Positions 51,194 to 60,998 are shown, counted from the stretch's first letter. The stretch is 64,000 nucleotides of DNA from Gammaproteobacteria bacterium (GCA_032250735.1 JAVVEP010000001.1:1-64000); one strand, 5' to 3'. Notes: generated from the sequence alone by a model not told the origin. Numbers and translations: made by a program.

Positions 51194-53263
51194 ATGACCG
51201 ATAACGCCGCCCCCCAGACCGCGCCCCACAGGCTCACCCACGCCTGTGGCGCGGCGCTGGTGTTTCTGTTTCCTGTACTGATCCTGGTGTTGCGTCCGGC
51301 CGACGGCCTGGGGCTGGGCCTGCTGGCGCTGGCCGGTTTCTGGGTGGCCTACCAACAGCGCGGCGGCGGCCAGGCCAGTCGCGAAGAGAAGCTGCTGTAT
51401 TTTGCGGTGGGCCTGTTTTTTCTCACCGCCCTGCTGGTCACCCTGCTCGGGGGCATCGATCACAGCGGCGTCAAAAAACTCGGCAAGTTTGCCCGCCTGC
51501 TGCTGGTGATCCCGGCCTATGTGTTTTTGCGCCGCGCCGGGGTGAGCCTGGCGGCCCTCTGGTACGGGCTGGTGGTGGGCGCGCTACTGGCCGCGGCGGT
51601 GGCGCTGTTTGAGGTCTGGGGCAAGCCGCCCGGTTTTCGCGCCAAGGGGATTACCCATCCGATCATCTTTGGGGATATCGCCCTCATTACCGGGGTGATG
51701 GCCCTGGCCGGCCTGGGCTGGTTCCGCCAGCGCGCCCGCTGGCAGGTGGTACTGCCGTTATTGGCGGCGGCCTGCGGTCTGCTGGCCAGCCTGTTATCCC
51801 ATGCCCGCGGCGGCTGGGTGGCGATCCCCTTTCTGGGCCTGGTGTTCCTCTGGTATGCCCGGGCGCGGATTCCGGTCTGGCAACGGTGGTCGGCGGTAGC
51901 CTTGTTGGTGATTGTGGTGGCGGGCGCCTATTTTGTGCCCGCCACCGGCGTACAGAAGACCGTGGATCGCACCACCGCCAACCTCAGCAGCTATTTCCAG
52001 AGCGAGATCACCAGTCCTGCGCGCGGCACCTCGGTGGGGACACGTCTGGAGATGTGGCAGGCGGCCTGGCAGATCTATCTGGATAATCCGCTAGTGGGCG
52101 TGGGTTGGGGACACTATCAGGAAAATGCGCAGGCCCTGGTAGATGCCGGCGTACGAAATAGCTCGGCCGCAGCCTGGGGACATCCACATAACCAGTTTTT
52201 CGCGACGATGGCCAATGGCGGCACGCTGGCGCTGGTGGCGATCTGGCTGCTGTTTCTGATCCCCGCCAAACTGCTGGTCGATGGGCTGCGGCGTCAACCC
52301 GATCTCGATCAGCAGCGCCTGGCCCTGGCGGGCCTGCTGCTCATCGTGGCCTACATGTGTTTTGGTTTCTCCGAGGCGATCCTGGAACGTGATCGCCCCA
52401 TCAGCTTTTTCGCCTTTTATCTGGCGGCCATCTTTGCCGCCATCCAGACCCGACGCCAGCAGGCCCGGCGCGCACCGGTGCAGCGTCAGCAGAGCCTGTC
52501 GGTTACCATCATCGCCCAGGATGAGGCGGACCGCATCGAACCCTGCCTGCAGTCGGTGGCCGGCTGGGCGGACGAGATTATCGTGCTGGACAGCGGTTCG
52601 TCGGACAACACCGTCGAGATTGCGCGGCGCTACACCGATAAGCTATATGAAACCGACTGGCCCGGTTATGGCCCGCAAAAACAGCGCGCTCTGGAAAAGG
52701 CTAACGGCAACTGGGTACTCTCCATTGACGCCGATGAGCGTGTTTCACCTGAATTGCGACATGATATCGACGCCGCCCTCAACCACAACCCGGACTGCGT
52801 GGGCTATCGCACGCCCTGGGCGGTGATGGTCTATGGCCACCGCATGGACTTTGGTCGCAGCGCCCGCGCGCCCCTGCGCCTGTTCCGCCGCGAGGGCGCG
52901 CGGTTCACCGATGCCCAGGTGCATGAGCACGTGGTGTTACCCAAGGGCCGGGTGGGGGCGCTGGAAGGACGCCTCTATCACTACACCCATCGCAACTACG
53001 GCCACGCCCTGCAAAAGAGTGCCAAGTACGCCTGGCTGGGTGGACAGAAGCGATTTGCCGCCGGCAAATGGGGTGGCGGACTGCTCATCGCCGCCCTGCG
53101 CTCGCTGTGGAATTTTATCCTGATCTACTTTTTACGCCTCGGCCTGCTGGACGGCCCTGTGGGTTTCCTGGTGGCCGTCACCTATGCGCAGGGGGCGTTT
53201 AATAAATATGCCGCCCTGTGGACCCTGCGGCGGGAAGCGCGGCTGGCGAAAAAGGCCGGATAG
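51194..53263 (+). CDS. O-antigen ligase-like protein fused to a family 2 glycosyltransferase
   Basis: The 689-residue protein joins two enzymes. Residues 1-420 hold about eleven membrane helices with the Wzy/WaaL signature: SHARGGWVAIPF, then GVGWGHYQEN and WGHPHNQFF in the large periplasmic loop, which in ligases joins O-antigen to the lipid A core. From residue 435 follows a GT2 domain like WaaE/KdtX: SVTIIAQDEADRIEPCLQSV, DSGSSDNTVE, SIDADERVSPE and HEHVVLPKGRVG, with a C-terminal membrane-associated helix. WaaE adds a glucose to inner-core heptose. The frame is unbroken across the joint. Substrates are not known. Confidence 0.85.
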   Translation: MTDNAAPQTAPHRLTHACGAALVFLFPVLILVLRPADGLGLGLLALAGFWVAYQQRGGGQASREEKLLYFAVGLFFLTALLVTLLGGIDHSGVKKLGKFARLLLVIPAYVFLRRAGVSLAALWYGLVVGALLAAAVALFEVWGKPPGFRAKGITHPIIFGDIALITGVMALAGLGWFRQRARWQVVLPLLAAACGLLASLLSHARGGWVAIPFLGLVFLWYARARIPVWQRWSAVALLVIVVAGAYFVPATGVQKTVDRTTANLSSYFQSEITSPARGTSVGTRLEMWQAAWQIYLDNPLVGVGWGHYQENAQALVDAGVRNSSAAAWGHPHNQFFATMANGGTLALVAIWLLFLIPAKLLVDGLRRQPDLDQQRLALAGLLLIVAYMCFGFSEAILERDRPISFFAFYLAAIFAAIQTRRQQARRAPVQRQQSLSVTIIAQDEADRIEPCLQSVAGWADEIIVLDSGSSDNTVEIARRYTDKLYETDWPGYGPQKQRALEKANGNWVLSIDADERVSPELRHDIDAALNHNPDCVGYRTPWAVMVYGHRMDFGRSARAPLRLFRREGARFTDAQVHEHVVLPKGRVGALEGRLYHYTHRNYGHALQKSAKYAWLGGQKRFAAGKWGGGLLIAALRSLWNFILIYFLRLGLLDGPVGFLVAVTYAQGAFNKYAALWTLRREARLAKKAG

Positions 53264-53305
53264 TCATGCGGCGTAATGCCCTTCGGTTATTGCGCCTTAA
53301 CTGGG

Positions 53306-53391
53306 CTGTAGGAGCCGAGCCCCCTCGGCGATTCAACCTCAACAATTTCACCAACCCGACCCATCGGCCAGAGGGCTGGCCTCCTACTCAG
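53306..53391. repeat. REP-like inverted pair
   Basis: CTGTAGGAGCCGAGC at the left and GGCCTCCTACTCAG at the right are imperfect inverted copies, and each arm folds on itself through GCCGAG/CTCGGC or GGCCAG/CTGGCC. GTAGGAGC-type REP sequences are common between convergent genes in Pseudomonas and relatives. It lies between the ligase-fusion gene and the convergent glycerophosphotransferase-like gene. Confidence 0.55.
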
Positions 53392-53402
53392 CATCCATCA
53401 CC

Positions 53403-54446
53403 TCACCACCACCAATAGCCCAGTTTGCGGCGCGTGCCGAGGCGGCGTCCCAGGTTCAGCGGTTTGCGTCGGAGCCTGCGGTAGTCGTTGGCCAGAAATG
53501 CCTCCGTGGCATCCAGTACCCGTTCGCTGGATTTACCGTCGCGATAGGGGTGTAGCCAGTCGGCATACTTCCTGATCTCGCTCATCAAATCGGCGGGGTG
53601 GGTGAGCGCCTGCTCGATAGCCGCCTCCAGCTGGTCGGCCTGCTGAATGTCTACCAGGTGCGGCCCCGGGTTGCGGTGCCGGCAGGTGACGACGGGGCGG
53701 TCCTGCAACATGAATTCAAACACCACGGAGGAGGTGTCGGACACCATCACGTCGGCGGCCTTCAGCAGGGGGATGATGTTGTCGGTGTCGATGAAGGTGA
53801 GATTCGGGCCCTCCAGTGCCCGGTAGGATTCGACGATCGCCGGGTCCATTTTCGGGTGCAGGTTCACCAGCCAGTGCCAGTGGCCGGCCTCGGCCAGCCG
53901 GGCAATGGTGTCGTGCAGCCGGGGCGCGGCACTGAGGCGGTGGCTGAAGGTGGAGGTGTAGAGCACGATGGGTTTATGGATGCCCAGTTGTTCGCGCAGG
54001 CCGGGCTGGTGGTCCTGCCAAAACAGCGGATCCACCTTGGGCCAGCCGGTCTCGATGGCGCGAAAGTGGCCGTGCTGCTCGGCGAGTTGCTGAAACCGGG
54101 CGGTGGTGCTGGGGCCCTGGGTGCAGTAGAGATCGAACCAGCCGCGGATGCGAAAATGCCCGACCTGTTCGTCGCGCTTTTCGGCATTGAAGCCGTGAAA
54201 CAGCTGCACCTTCGCGCCGGGAAAAAAATCGGGCACCCAGTTGCTGGCGACGAACACCGCATGTGGCTGGTAGTCCATCACCTCGGCGACGGTCTTGAGC
54301 TGTCGCTCGTCGGCGCGCAGATGTTGGTCGCTGACGCCATGAACAAACCACGCCACCTCGTCGCCGCGGGCGCGAATCGCCTCCTGTACGGGGCGCACAA
54401 TGGAATAGCCATAGAGTTTGCTGACGAAGAGTAGGTAGCGTTTCAT
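53403..54446 (-). CDS. CDP-glycerol glycerophosphotransferase-like enzyme (copy 1)
   Basis: The 347-residue protein resembles the TagB/TagF superfamily, which moves polyol phosphate from CDP-polyols and makes teichoic acids in Gram-positives. LYTSTFSHRLSAAP, NLHPKMDPAIVESY and MVSDTSSVVFEFMLQDRPVV match the conserved HP and SDxSS motifs. Related proteins in Gram-negatives modify capsule or LPS. The frame is open to 54530; ATG 54446 gives MKRYLLFVSKLYGYSIV. It is divergent from the LicC-like gene; another enzyme of the same superfamily is at 56582. The acceptor is unknown. Confidence 0.8.
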   Translation of the reverse strand: MKRYLLFVSKLYGYSIVRPVQEAIRARGDEVAWFVHGVSDQHLRADERQLKTVAEVMDYQPHAVFVASNWVPDFFPGAKVQLFHGFNAEKRDEQVGHFRIRGWFDLYCTQGPSTTARFQQLAEQHGHFRAIETGWPKVDPLFWQDHQPGLREQLGIHKPIVLYTSTFSHRLSAAPRLHDTIARLAEAGHWHWLVNLHPKMDPAIVESYRALEGPNLTFIDTDNIIPLLKAADVMVSDTSSVVFEFMLQDRPVVTCRHRNPGPHLVDIQQADQLEAAIEQALTHPADLMSEIRKYADWLHPYRDGKSSERVLDATEAFLANDYRRLRRKPLNLGRRLGTRRKLGYWWW

Positions 54447-54576
54447 AAGCCAGATCAGGGTTGGGGGTGCTATTATACACACGCCTTGGTGTGCGCAGCG
54501 TGTCGTAAGGCCGCTGGCAGCCCGGTACACAGGCTCCGGTTTTTAATCACAATCAGCAGAGCGACTGACGTCAACC

Positions 54577-55323
54577 ATGAATCTTATTATTCTTGCCGCG
54601 GGGCAGGGCAAGCGCCTGTACCCACTCACCAAAGATACCCCCAAGTCGCTGCTGGATCTGGGTGATGGCACGACGCTGCTGGATCGACAGCTGGAAAACG
54701 CCATCGCCAGTCATACCCTGCACAAGGTGTACGTGATCACCGGCTACCTCAGTGAACAACTGGAGGCGAAGCTTGATGCCTATCGGGAGCAGGCGGAGAT
54801 CGAGGTGGTGTATAACCCCTATTACGACGTATCGAATAATCTGCTGTCGTTATGGTGTGCCCACTATCTCATGTTGGACGAGGACTTCCTTGTCTCCAAT
54901 GGTGACAACATCTACAAGGCCCACGTCTACGATCAGGTGCTGGCGGGCGATCACCAGGCCATCCAGCTCACCATCGATCACAAGGACCATTACGACGAGG
55001 ATGACATGAAGGTGCGCATGGACGATCAGCGCCAGCTGTTACAGGTATCAAAAAAGATCGATCCCGCCGAGGCACAGGCGGAATCCGTGGGCCTGGTGAT
55101 GGTGCGCGGTGCCGAGATGCGCAGGCGCTTTCATGACAAATTGATGCAGATGGTGAAGCAGCCCGAAAGCCGGGATGCTTTCTGGTTGGAGCTGTTTAAT
55201 GCGCTGGTGGCTGACGGGCAGACGGTGAGCACCTGCGAAATCAGTCACGACGACTGGGGCGAGGTGGATTTTCATCCCGACATCGAGGCCATGCGCAAGG
55301 CGGTATTCAACCGCATTTTCTGA
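54577..55323 (+). CDS. LicC-like nucleotidyltransferase
   Basis: The 248-residue protein has the NTP-transferase fold: IILAAGQGKRLYPLTKDTPKSLL at residues 4-26, NPYYDVSNNLLSLWCA and LVSNGDNIY. This combination matches the phosphocholine cytidylyltransferase (LicC) group better than sugar nucleotidyltransferases. It probably makes a CDP-linked alcohol such as CDP-choline or CDP-glycerol, although a sugar phosphate cannot be excluded. It is surrounded by two glycerophosphotransferase-like genes that need such donors, which supports a common pathway. Divergent from copy 1. Confidence 0.75.
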   Translation: MNLIILAAGQGKRLYPLTKDTPKSLLDLGDGTTLLDRQLENAIASHTLHKVYVITGYLSEQLEAKLDAYREQAEIEVVYNPYYDVSNNLLSLWCAHYLMLDEDFLVSNGDNIYKAHVYDQVLAGDHQAIQLTIDHKDHYDEDDMKVRMDDQRQLLQVSKKIDPAEAQAESVGLVMVRGAEMRRRFHDKLMQMVKQPESRDAFWLELFNALVADGQTVSTCEISHDDWGEVDFHPDIEAMRKAVFNRIF

Positions 55324-55339
55324 CCCGGTCACCCGCCTC

Positions 55340-56479
55340 TCAGGGCATCTGTGAGTGGGCCGCGGCGGGTGGCGGCGTAAAACCAAAGGCCTGCAGATAG
55401 GCCTGACAGCTGGCGGCCTCGGTGTAGCGCGCGGCCGCGGCCTGTAACCGCTCTGCGGTCGGCGGTACCTTTAGGGTCTGTTGTATGGCCAGGGCCAGGC
55501 CAAAAAAATCCCCCACCGGCACCAGCCGACCATGTTTGCCATCCTCCAGGATCTCCCGTGCGCCGCTGGGGCAGTCTGTCGATACCACGGCGGTGCCCAG
55601 CGCCAGGGCCTCGATGAGCGCATTGGGCAGGCCTTCCCAGGCGGAAGACAACACGTAGATCGCCGCCTGCCTCAGGTAAGGGTAGGGATTCTCGACATGA
55701 CCCGGCAGGGCCGCCACCTCGTCCAGCGCTAGCGCGTGAATCAGGCCCTCCAGCTGGGGGCGCAGTTTGCCTTCACCCAGGATCAGCAATCGGCAGGGCA
55801 TGAGTTTGTGCACGATGGCGAAGGCGCGAATCAGGGTGGGCAGATCCTTTTGCGGATTGAGCCGGCCCACGCCGAGGATCACGGGTGGCTGGCCGGCAGC
55901 GAACCACGGGTGGCTCAGGGGCTGTTGGGCGAGCTGTAACAGGTTCTGGGTGACCACCGGATTGGGGCAGACCCTTACCTTGTGGTGATCCAGGCCAGTG
56001 AGCCGGGAGAAGTCCTCGGCGACCCCCTCGGAGACGGCGATCACCCCGTCACAGCGACTATAGTGACGACGCAGGCGGTACAGGCTGCGTTGACGGGTGA
56101 TCACGTGTAATTTGGCCAGCTCGCTGGAAGAGTGGTTGTGCAGGCGGGCATAGATGCGGGTCGTGGTGCCGGCGATACGCCGCGCCCGTAAGGCGAGCAG
56201 GGTGTTGCGTGCGGTCGGGGCCACAAAGGCCTCGGGCCGGGCCTGTCTCAGGTAACGCACCAGGCTGGGCAGGCCGGTCAGCGAGTTGGTGCTGTTGAGC
56301 TTGATCACCCGCACCGCGGGATCGAGCTGGTGGAGGTAGTTGCTGCCGGTGCGCAGCAGCAACACGTCCACCGCCAGCCCCTGCCTGACCAGGCCGTTGC
56401 TGAGATTGGTGATGTTGCGCCCGCGTCCGCCCATGGCCAAGTCGGTGGCAATAAAGGCAATGCGTTGTGTGGTATGCAC
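55340..56479 (-). CDS. Family 4 glycosyltransferase
   Basis: The 379-residue GT-B enzyme has an N-terminal acceptor domain (LAMGGRGRNITNLSNGL) and a C-terminal nucleotide-sugar domain with GVGRLNPQKDLPTLIRAF, ILGEGKLRPQLE and SSAWEGLPNALIEALALG, the E-x7-E motif of GT4. The start is GTG 56479. It converges with the LicC-like gene and lies in the LPS block, so it probably adds a sugar to the LPS core or O-antigen. Confidence 0.88.
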   Translation of the reverse strand: MHTTQRIAFIATDLAMGGRGRNITNLSNGLVRQGLAVDVLLLRTGSNYLHQLDPAVRVIKLNSTNSLTGLPSLVRYLRQARPEAFVAPTARNTLLALRARRIAGTTTRIYARLHNHSSSELAKLHVITRQRSLYRLRRHYSRCDGVIAVSEGVAEDFSRLTGLDHHKVRVCPNPVVTQNLLQLAQQPLSHPWFAAGQPPVILGVGRLNPQKDLPTLIRAFAIVHKLMPCRLLILGEGKLRPQLEGLIHALALDEVAALPGHVENPYPYLRQAAIYVLSSAWEGLPNALIEALALGTAVVSTDCPSGAREILEDGKHGRLVPVGDFFGLALAIQQTLKVPPTAERLQAAAARYTEAASCQAYLQAFGFTPPPAAAHSQMP

Positions 56480-56581
56480 CGGCTATCCCGCTCCCTGGAA
56501 TAACTGTTGTTCGGATTAACTTTCAGCCTTCCGGGCGTTGTCCGGATACTCCTTATGCAGGCTCCGCCTGATTATTAAAGA

Positions 56582-57673
56582 TCAAGATCGTCGATTTTCC
56601 AGTAGATAATCGACGATCCGCTGCGCGACCTTGCCGTCGCGCTGTCCCATGATCTGATCGGCGTAGGCCAGGCGTCGGGCGCGCAACTGCTCCGGGTGCT
56701 GCATCTGCGAGTCGACGATGGCCTTGAGGTCTTTGAAGCGTTTGGCGTGCAGGGCGATGTCCTGATACTGCTCGGTGCTGGCATCAAGCCGTTTTCGCAA
56801 CCGAAAGCGGAACGGCCCACGGTAGCTCCAGCGCAGGCGCACGAAGTCACACACGATCACCGGCTTGTCCAGCGCCGCAAATTCAAAGATGGCGGACGAG
56901 GTATCGGTCGCCATCACATCGGCGGTGGCCATGAAGGGGATCAGCGAGTAATCGGTGGGGCGGGCCAGCCAGACGTTGTCATGGCGGGCCCATTGCTGCA
57001 GGCGTTTGAGTTGATGGCGATAACGCCTTTTGTTGAGGGTGAAATCGTGCGGCTTAATGAGGATGTTGTATTGCGCAAACTGTGCCGGCCAGTTGCGTCC
57101 CATGTTTTCGATGGAACTGGGGTAAAAGGTGGGGGCGTAGAGCAGGGTCTGTTTGGCCGGATCCAGCCCCAGCGCCGCCAGATCCAGTCGCGGCTGCTGC
57201 TCGACCGGGCCGAACAGCGGGTCCAGTTTGGCGAAGCCCACCGTCACCAGCTCAACCTCCGGGTAGCGTTCACGAAAAATGGGCAGCCGGGCCGGGCCGG
57301 AGACAAAACGCACGTCCACCTCGCCCAGCCCCGGTGACAGCGAGGCGCCCTTGATGCCGGTGCCGGAGCCGTGAAACAGCAGCGCGCAGCGGGTGACCGA
57401 TTTATCCAGGCTCTTGAGGCCGAGAAAGTCGTTACCGAAGATCACCCAGTCCGGCCGGTCCTGACGATAGCGTTGCAGCGCCGCCGCCTCGTCCTTCACC
57501 CAGATCACGGGTAGCTGGTGCTGGCGGATGACGCTGTGCAGCAGTTCGGCCTCGGGCCGCTCATAAAAGACAAAGGTACAGTGTGCGCCGCGGCGCGTGA
57601 GTTCCTCATAAACCGGCTGGTATTGCGGTAGATAATAAAGGTGTGGGATGTCGAAATAGACGGACTGCGGCAT
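56582..57673 (-). CDS. CDP-glycerol glycerophosphotransferase-like enzyme (copy 2)
   Basis: The 363-residue protein is a second TagB/TagF-like enzyme, distantly related to copy 1. LYAPTFYPSSIENMG, LIKPHDFTLNKRRY and MATDTSSAIFEFAALDKPVIV carry the motif residues, and CALLFHGSGTGIKG matches the N-terminal HG motif. The frame is open to 57847, overlapping hldE antisense, but ATG 57673 gives the family start MPQSVYFDIPHLYYL. It is divergent from hldE and 102 bases upstream of the GT4 gene on the same strand. Confidence 0.78.
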   Translation of the reverse strand: MPQSVYFDIPHLYYLPQYQPVYEELTRRGAHCTFVFYERPEAELLHSVIRQHQLPVIWVKDEAAALQRYRQDRPDWVIFGNDFLGLKSLDKSVTRCALLFHGSGTGIKGASLSPGLGEVDVRFVSGPARLPIFRERYPEVELVTVGFAKLDPLFGPVEQQPRLDLAALGLDPAKQTLLYAPTFYPSSIENMGRNWPAQFAQYNILIKPHDFTLNKRRYRHQLKRLQQWARHDNVWLARPTDYSLIPFMATADVMATDTSSAIFEFAALDKPVIVCDFVRLRWSYRGPFRFRLRKRLDASTEQYQDIALHAKRFKDLKAIVDSQMQHPEQLRARRLAYADQIMGQRDGKVAQRIVDYLLENRRS

Positions 57674-57829
57674 GATCCTGGGTGCCCTTTTGTGGGGAGG
57701 TTTGCTGCGAGGCTGGCGATCGCGGTGTAGGAACGGTATGCAGGCATTGTATACCGCCGCCTTTGCCAGCCGCCACCTCGCAATTCGGGTGCCCAGCGCG
57801 TAGAATTTGGCGGAATTTTTCGGCAAACG

Positions 57830-59278
57830 GTGCCCCCTATTTTGCAAACGCTCAAACCCATTCTGAACAGACTCCCCCAGGCCCGGCTACTGGTAGTGGG
57901 CGACGTCATGCTCGACCGCTACTGGAGCGGCGCCACCTCGCGCATTTCACCCGAGGCGCCGGTGGCGGTGGTGAAGGTGGAGACGCGCGATGAGCGGGTC
58001 GGCGGGGCGGCAAATGTGGCGTTGAACATCGCCGCGCTGGGGGCGCAGGTGTCGCTGGGCGGCATCGTCGGCCGCGACGAGGCCGCCGAGACGCTGGAGC
58101 GGCTGCTGGTCGCCAGCGCGATCCGCAGCCAGCTGCTACGGCGAGACGACTGCACCACCATCACCAAGCTGCGGGTGTTGAGTCGTCACCAGCAGCTCAT
58201 TCGCCTCGATTTTGAAGACCACTCCCAGAGCGGCGGCGCCACCGAGCTGGCCGAGCAGACCATCGCCGGGCTGGAAGGGATCGACGTGCTGGTGCTGTCC
58301 GATTACAACAAGGGCTCCCTGAACGCGGTGCACGAGATCATTGAGGCGGCGCGCGCGGCCAGGCTGCCGGTGCTGGTGGATCCCAAGGGTGAGGATTTCG
58401 CCCGCTATCGCGGCGCCACCCTGCTGACCCCCAACCTCGGCGAGTTCGAGGCCGTGGTCGGCCGCTGCGCCGACGACGATGAGCTGGTGGCCAAGGGCGA
58501 GGCGCTGCGTGCCAAACTGGAATTAGAGGCTATCTTGATCACCCGCAGCGAGCGGGGCATGACCCTGCTGGTGCGCGATCAGGCCCCGCTGCATCTGCCG
58601 GCCCGGGCGCGCGAGGTGTTTGACGTCACCGGCGCGGGCGACACGGTGATCGGCGTGTTTGCCTCGGTGCTGGCCGCCGGTGAGAGTCTGGCCACCGCGG
58701 CGACCCTGGCCAATGCCGCAGCGGGCGTGGTGGTGGGCAAGCTGGGTGCGGCGACGGTCTCCGCGCATGAGCTGCAGGCGGCGCTGAACGAGCAGCACAG
58801 CGTGCAACGCGGGGTGACCAGCGAGGCAGATCTGCTGGACTTCGTGGCCGAGGCGCGCAGTCGTGGCGAAACCCTGGTGATGACCAACGGCTGCTTCGAT
58901 CTGCTGCACCCGGGCCACATCACCTATCTGGAAGAAGCGGCCGCCCTGGGCGATCATCTGATCGTCGCCGTCAACGACGACGATTCCGTCTCGCGCCTGA
59001 AGGGCGCTAGCCGGCCGATTAACCGGCTCGAAGACCGCATGCACATGCTGGCCGCGCTGTCCTGTGTCGACTGGGTGGTGCCGTTTTCCGAAGACACGCC
59101 GCAGCGCCTGTTGTGTCATGTCGCGCCCGATGTGCTGGTGAAGGGCGGCGACTATCGCCCGCAAGAGATTGCCGGCTACGACTGTGTGGTGGAAAACGGC
59201 GGCGAGGTACGGGTGCTGAGCTTTAAGCCCGGTTATTCCAGTAGCGACATCATCGACCGTATTCGGCGGGGAGAATAG
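57830..59278 (+). CDS. hldE: Bifunctional heptose 7-phosphate kinase / heptose 1-phosphate adenylyltransferase
   Basis: The 482-residue enzyme makes two steps of ADP-heptose synthesis. The N-terminal ribokinase-like kinase (1-320) has [28 protein letters not shown] and the anion hole TGAGDTVIG. The C-terminal nucleotidyltransferase (from 345) has [19 protein letters not shown] and [10 protein letters not shown]. The start is GTG 57830. gmhA follows after one base, an efficient pairing because GmhA supplies the first intermediate. Confidence 0.96.
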   Translation: MPPILQTLKPILNRLPQARLLVVGDVMLDRYWSGATSRISPEAPVAVVKVETRDERVGGAANVALNIAALGAQVSLGGIVGRDEAAETLERLLVASAIRSQLLRRDDCTTITKLRVLSRHQQLIRLDFEDHSQSGGATELAEQTIAGLEGIDVLVLSDYNKGSLNAVHEIIEAARAARLPVLVDPKGEDFARYRGATLLTPNLGEFEAVVGRCADDDELVAKGEALRAKLELEAILITRSERGMTLLVRDQAPLHLPARAREVFDVTGAGDTVIGVFASVLAAGESLATAATLANAAAGVVVGKLGAATVSAHELQAALNEQHSVQRGVTSEADLLDFVAEARSRGETLVMTNGCFDLLHPGHITYLEEAAALGDHLIVAVNDDDSVSRLKGASRPINRLEDRMHMLAALSCVDWVVPFSEDTPQRLLCHVAPDVLVKGGDYRPQEIAGYDCVVENGGEVRVLSFKPGYSSSDIIDRIRRGE

Positions 59279-59279
59279 C

Positions 59280-59873
59280 GTGAGCAACACCATCATCGAA
59301 ACCGAAAGCATCGCCAGACTGTTGCAGGATTCCATTGCGGTCAAGCAGGCCGTGCTGTCCGATGCGGCGCTGCTCAAGGCCATCGCCGAGGTGGCGCAGC
59401 GCTGCATCGAGACCCTGCGCGCGGGCAACAAGATACTGTTGGCCGGTAACGGCGGCAGCGCGTCTGATGCTCAGCATATCGCCGCCGAGCTGGTCGGTCG
59501 CTTTGAGGTGGATCGTCGGGGGCTGCCCGCCATCGCCCTCACCACCAATGCCTCGCAACTCACCGCCATCTCCAATGACTACGGTTACGAGTCGGTGTTC
59601 AGTCGGCAGGTGGAGGCCTTCGGCGCCAGCGGCGATCTGTTTATCGGCCTCTCCACCTCAGGTAATTCCGCCAACGTGGTGGCCGCCGCCGAAGTGGCCA
59701 GGGCGCAGGGCCTGAGCATCGTGGGCATGAGCGGGGCCTCCGGCGGCAGGCTCGAGGCCCTGTGTGACCTGTGCCTGAAAATCCCGTCGACCAACACCGC
59801 GCGCATTCAGGAATCCCATATCACCATCGGCCACATCCTCTGTGCGCAGATCGAGGCGGCGCTATTTTCCTGA
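59280..59873 (+). CDS. gmhA: Sedoheptulose 7-phosphate isomerase
   Basis: The 197-residue SIS-domain enzyme converts sedoheptulose 7-phosphate to D-glycero-D-manno-heptose 7-phosphate, the first step to ADP-heptose. [16 protein letters not shown] at about residues 53-68 and [10 protein letters not shown] are the sugar-phosphate motifs, and [16 protein letters not shown] has the catalytic Glu/His. The start is GTG 59280. It is coupled to hldE. Confidence 0.93.
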   Translation: MSNTIIETESIARLLQDSIAVKQAVLSDAALLKAIAEVAQRCIETLRAGNKILLAGNGGSASDAQHIAAELVGRFEVDRRGLPAIALTTNASQLTAISNDYGYESVFSRQVEAFGASGDLFIGLSTSGNSANVVAAAEVARAQGLSIVGMSGASGGRLEALCDLCLKIPSTNTARIQESHITIGHILCAQIEAALFS

Positions 59874-59885
59874 AGAGGTGGCGGC

Positions 59886-60998
59886 TTAACCGGAGACAGA
59901 CCCGAGGTCTGTGCCCTCGTGCGCACGAAAAATGGCGTCCAGTTTATCGGTGACGTCCTGCACCGCGATACGCGACATCGCCTCAGCGCTGCGCACCCGC
60001 TGTCCCCACGGCGCCTCCTGCACGCTTTTCCCCCGCTCTGCCAGCAAGGCCTCGGGGTAGCGGTTCACCACCCATTGCTGACTGAGATACGGTCCGCTGC
60101 GTTCGGGATTGGAGGTGACGTAGAGTCCGATCACCGGCGTACCCACCGTGGTGGCCATATGTGCCGGCCCGGAGTCGGGGGTGATGATGGCCGCGGCGCG
60201 CTGGATAATCGCCAATAACTGTTTCAGGTTAGTCCGGCCGATGAGATTGAGCAGCGGGTGCCGGGTCTGCTGGCTGATCGCCTCGCCGTAGTCTTTTTCC
60301 AGTTGGCTGGGGCCGCCGGTGAGCACCACCTGCAGGCCGTATTTTTCCACCGCATAGTCGGCCACCTGGGCATAACCCTCGGCGCTCCAGTTACGCCAGT
60401 TGCGGGCGCGGTTGCTGGAACAGGGGCTGATCACCAGCAGCGGCCGATCGGCGGGCAGCTGTTGGCGAACGAAGTCCTCTGCCTCGGCGGGAATGGGGAT
60501 CTCCCAGCGGGGTGTGAGATCGGTCACCCCGATCGCCTCGGCGAAGCCGAACAGCCCGTCCATCACATGTTGTCGCGGCCGGGCCGGGATGCGCGCATTG
60601 GTGAACAGCCACTGATAGTCCTTGGCCCGCGCCCGGTCGAAACCGAGGCGGATGTCGGTGGGAATCAGCAGGCTGGCGAGGCTGGCGCGCAGGGAGATCT
60701 GCATCTGCAGCAGGGCATCGAAGTGCCGGCCGCGCAGCTGTCTGCGCAGCTCGGCATAGGCCCGCCAGCCGCGGCTTTTGTCAAAGATGATAAACTCGAT
60801 GCCGGGGATGTCCCCTATCAGGCTGGCCTCGAGTCGGCCGATAATCCAGCTGATGCGGGTCTGCGGCCACTGGCGCTGGATGCTGCGCACCACCGGCACG
60901 GTGTGACAGATGTCGCCCACGGCCGACAGGCGCAGGATGCACAGGCTGTCGGGTGCGCGGCTAAAGGGCAGTGAGCAGGGCAGTGAGCGGGCTGGCAT
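59886..60998 (-). CDS. Family 9 glycosyltransferase, heptosyltransferase-like
   Basis: The 370-residue enzyme matches ADP-heptose:LPS heptosyltransferases. LCILRLSAVGDICHTVPVVRSI is the N-terminal signature with the catalytic Asp, SPCSSNRARNWRNW and GGPSQLEKDYG are in the donor domain, and TPDSGPAHMATTVGTPVIGLY is the nucleotide-sugar loop. It probably adds heptose to the LPS inner core. I cannot say if it is WaaC, WaaF or another family member. The frame runs to 61109, overlapping kdkA; ATG 60998 is preferred. Convergent with gmhA. Confidence 0.88.
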   Translation of the reverse strand: MPARSLPCSLPFSRAPDSLCILRLSAVGDICHTVPVVRSIQRQWPQTRISWIIGRLEASLIGDIPGIEFIIFDKSRGWRAYAELRRQLRGRHFDALLQMQISLRASLASLLIPTDIRLGFDRARAKDYQWLFTNARIPARPRQHVMDGLFGFAEAIGVTDLTPRWEIPIPAEAEDFVRQQLPADRPLLVISPCSSNRARNWRNWSAEGYAQVADYAVEKYGLQVVLTGGPSQLEKDYGEAISQQTRHPLLNLIGRTNLKQLLAIIQRAAAIITPDSGPAHMATTVGTPVIGLYVTSNPERSGPYLSQQWVVNRYPEALLAERGKSVQEAPWGQRVRSAEAMSRIAVQDVTDKLDAIFRAHEGTDLGSVSG

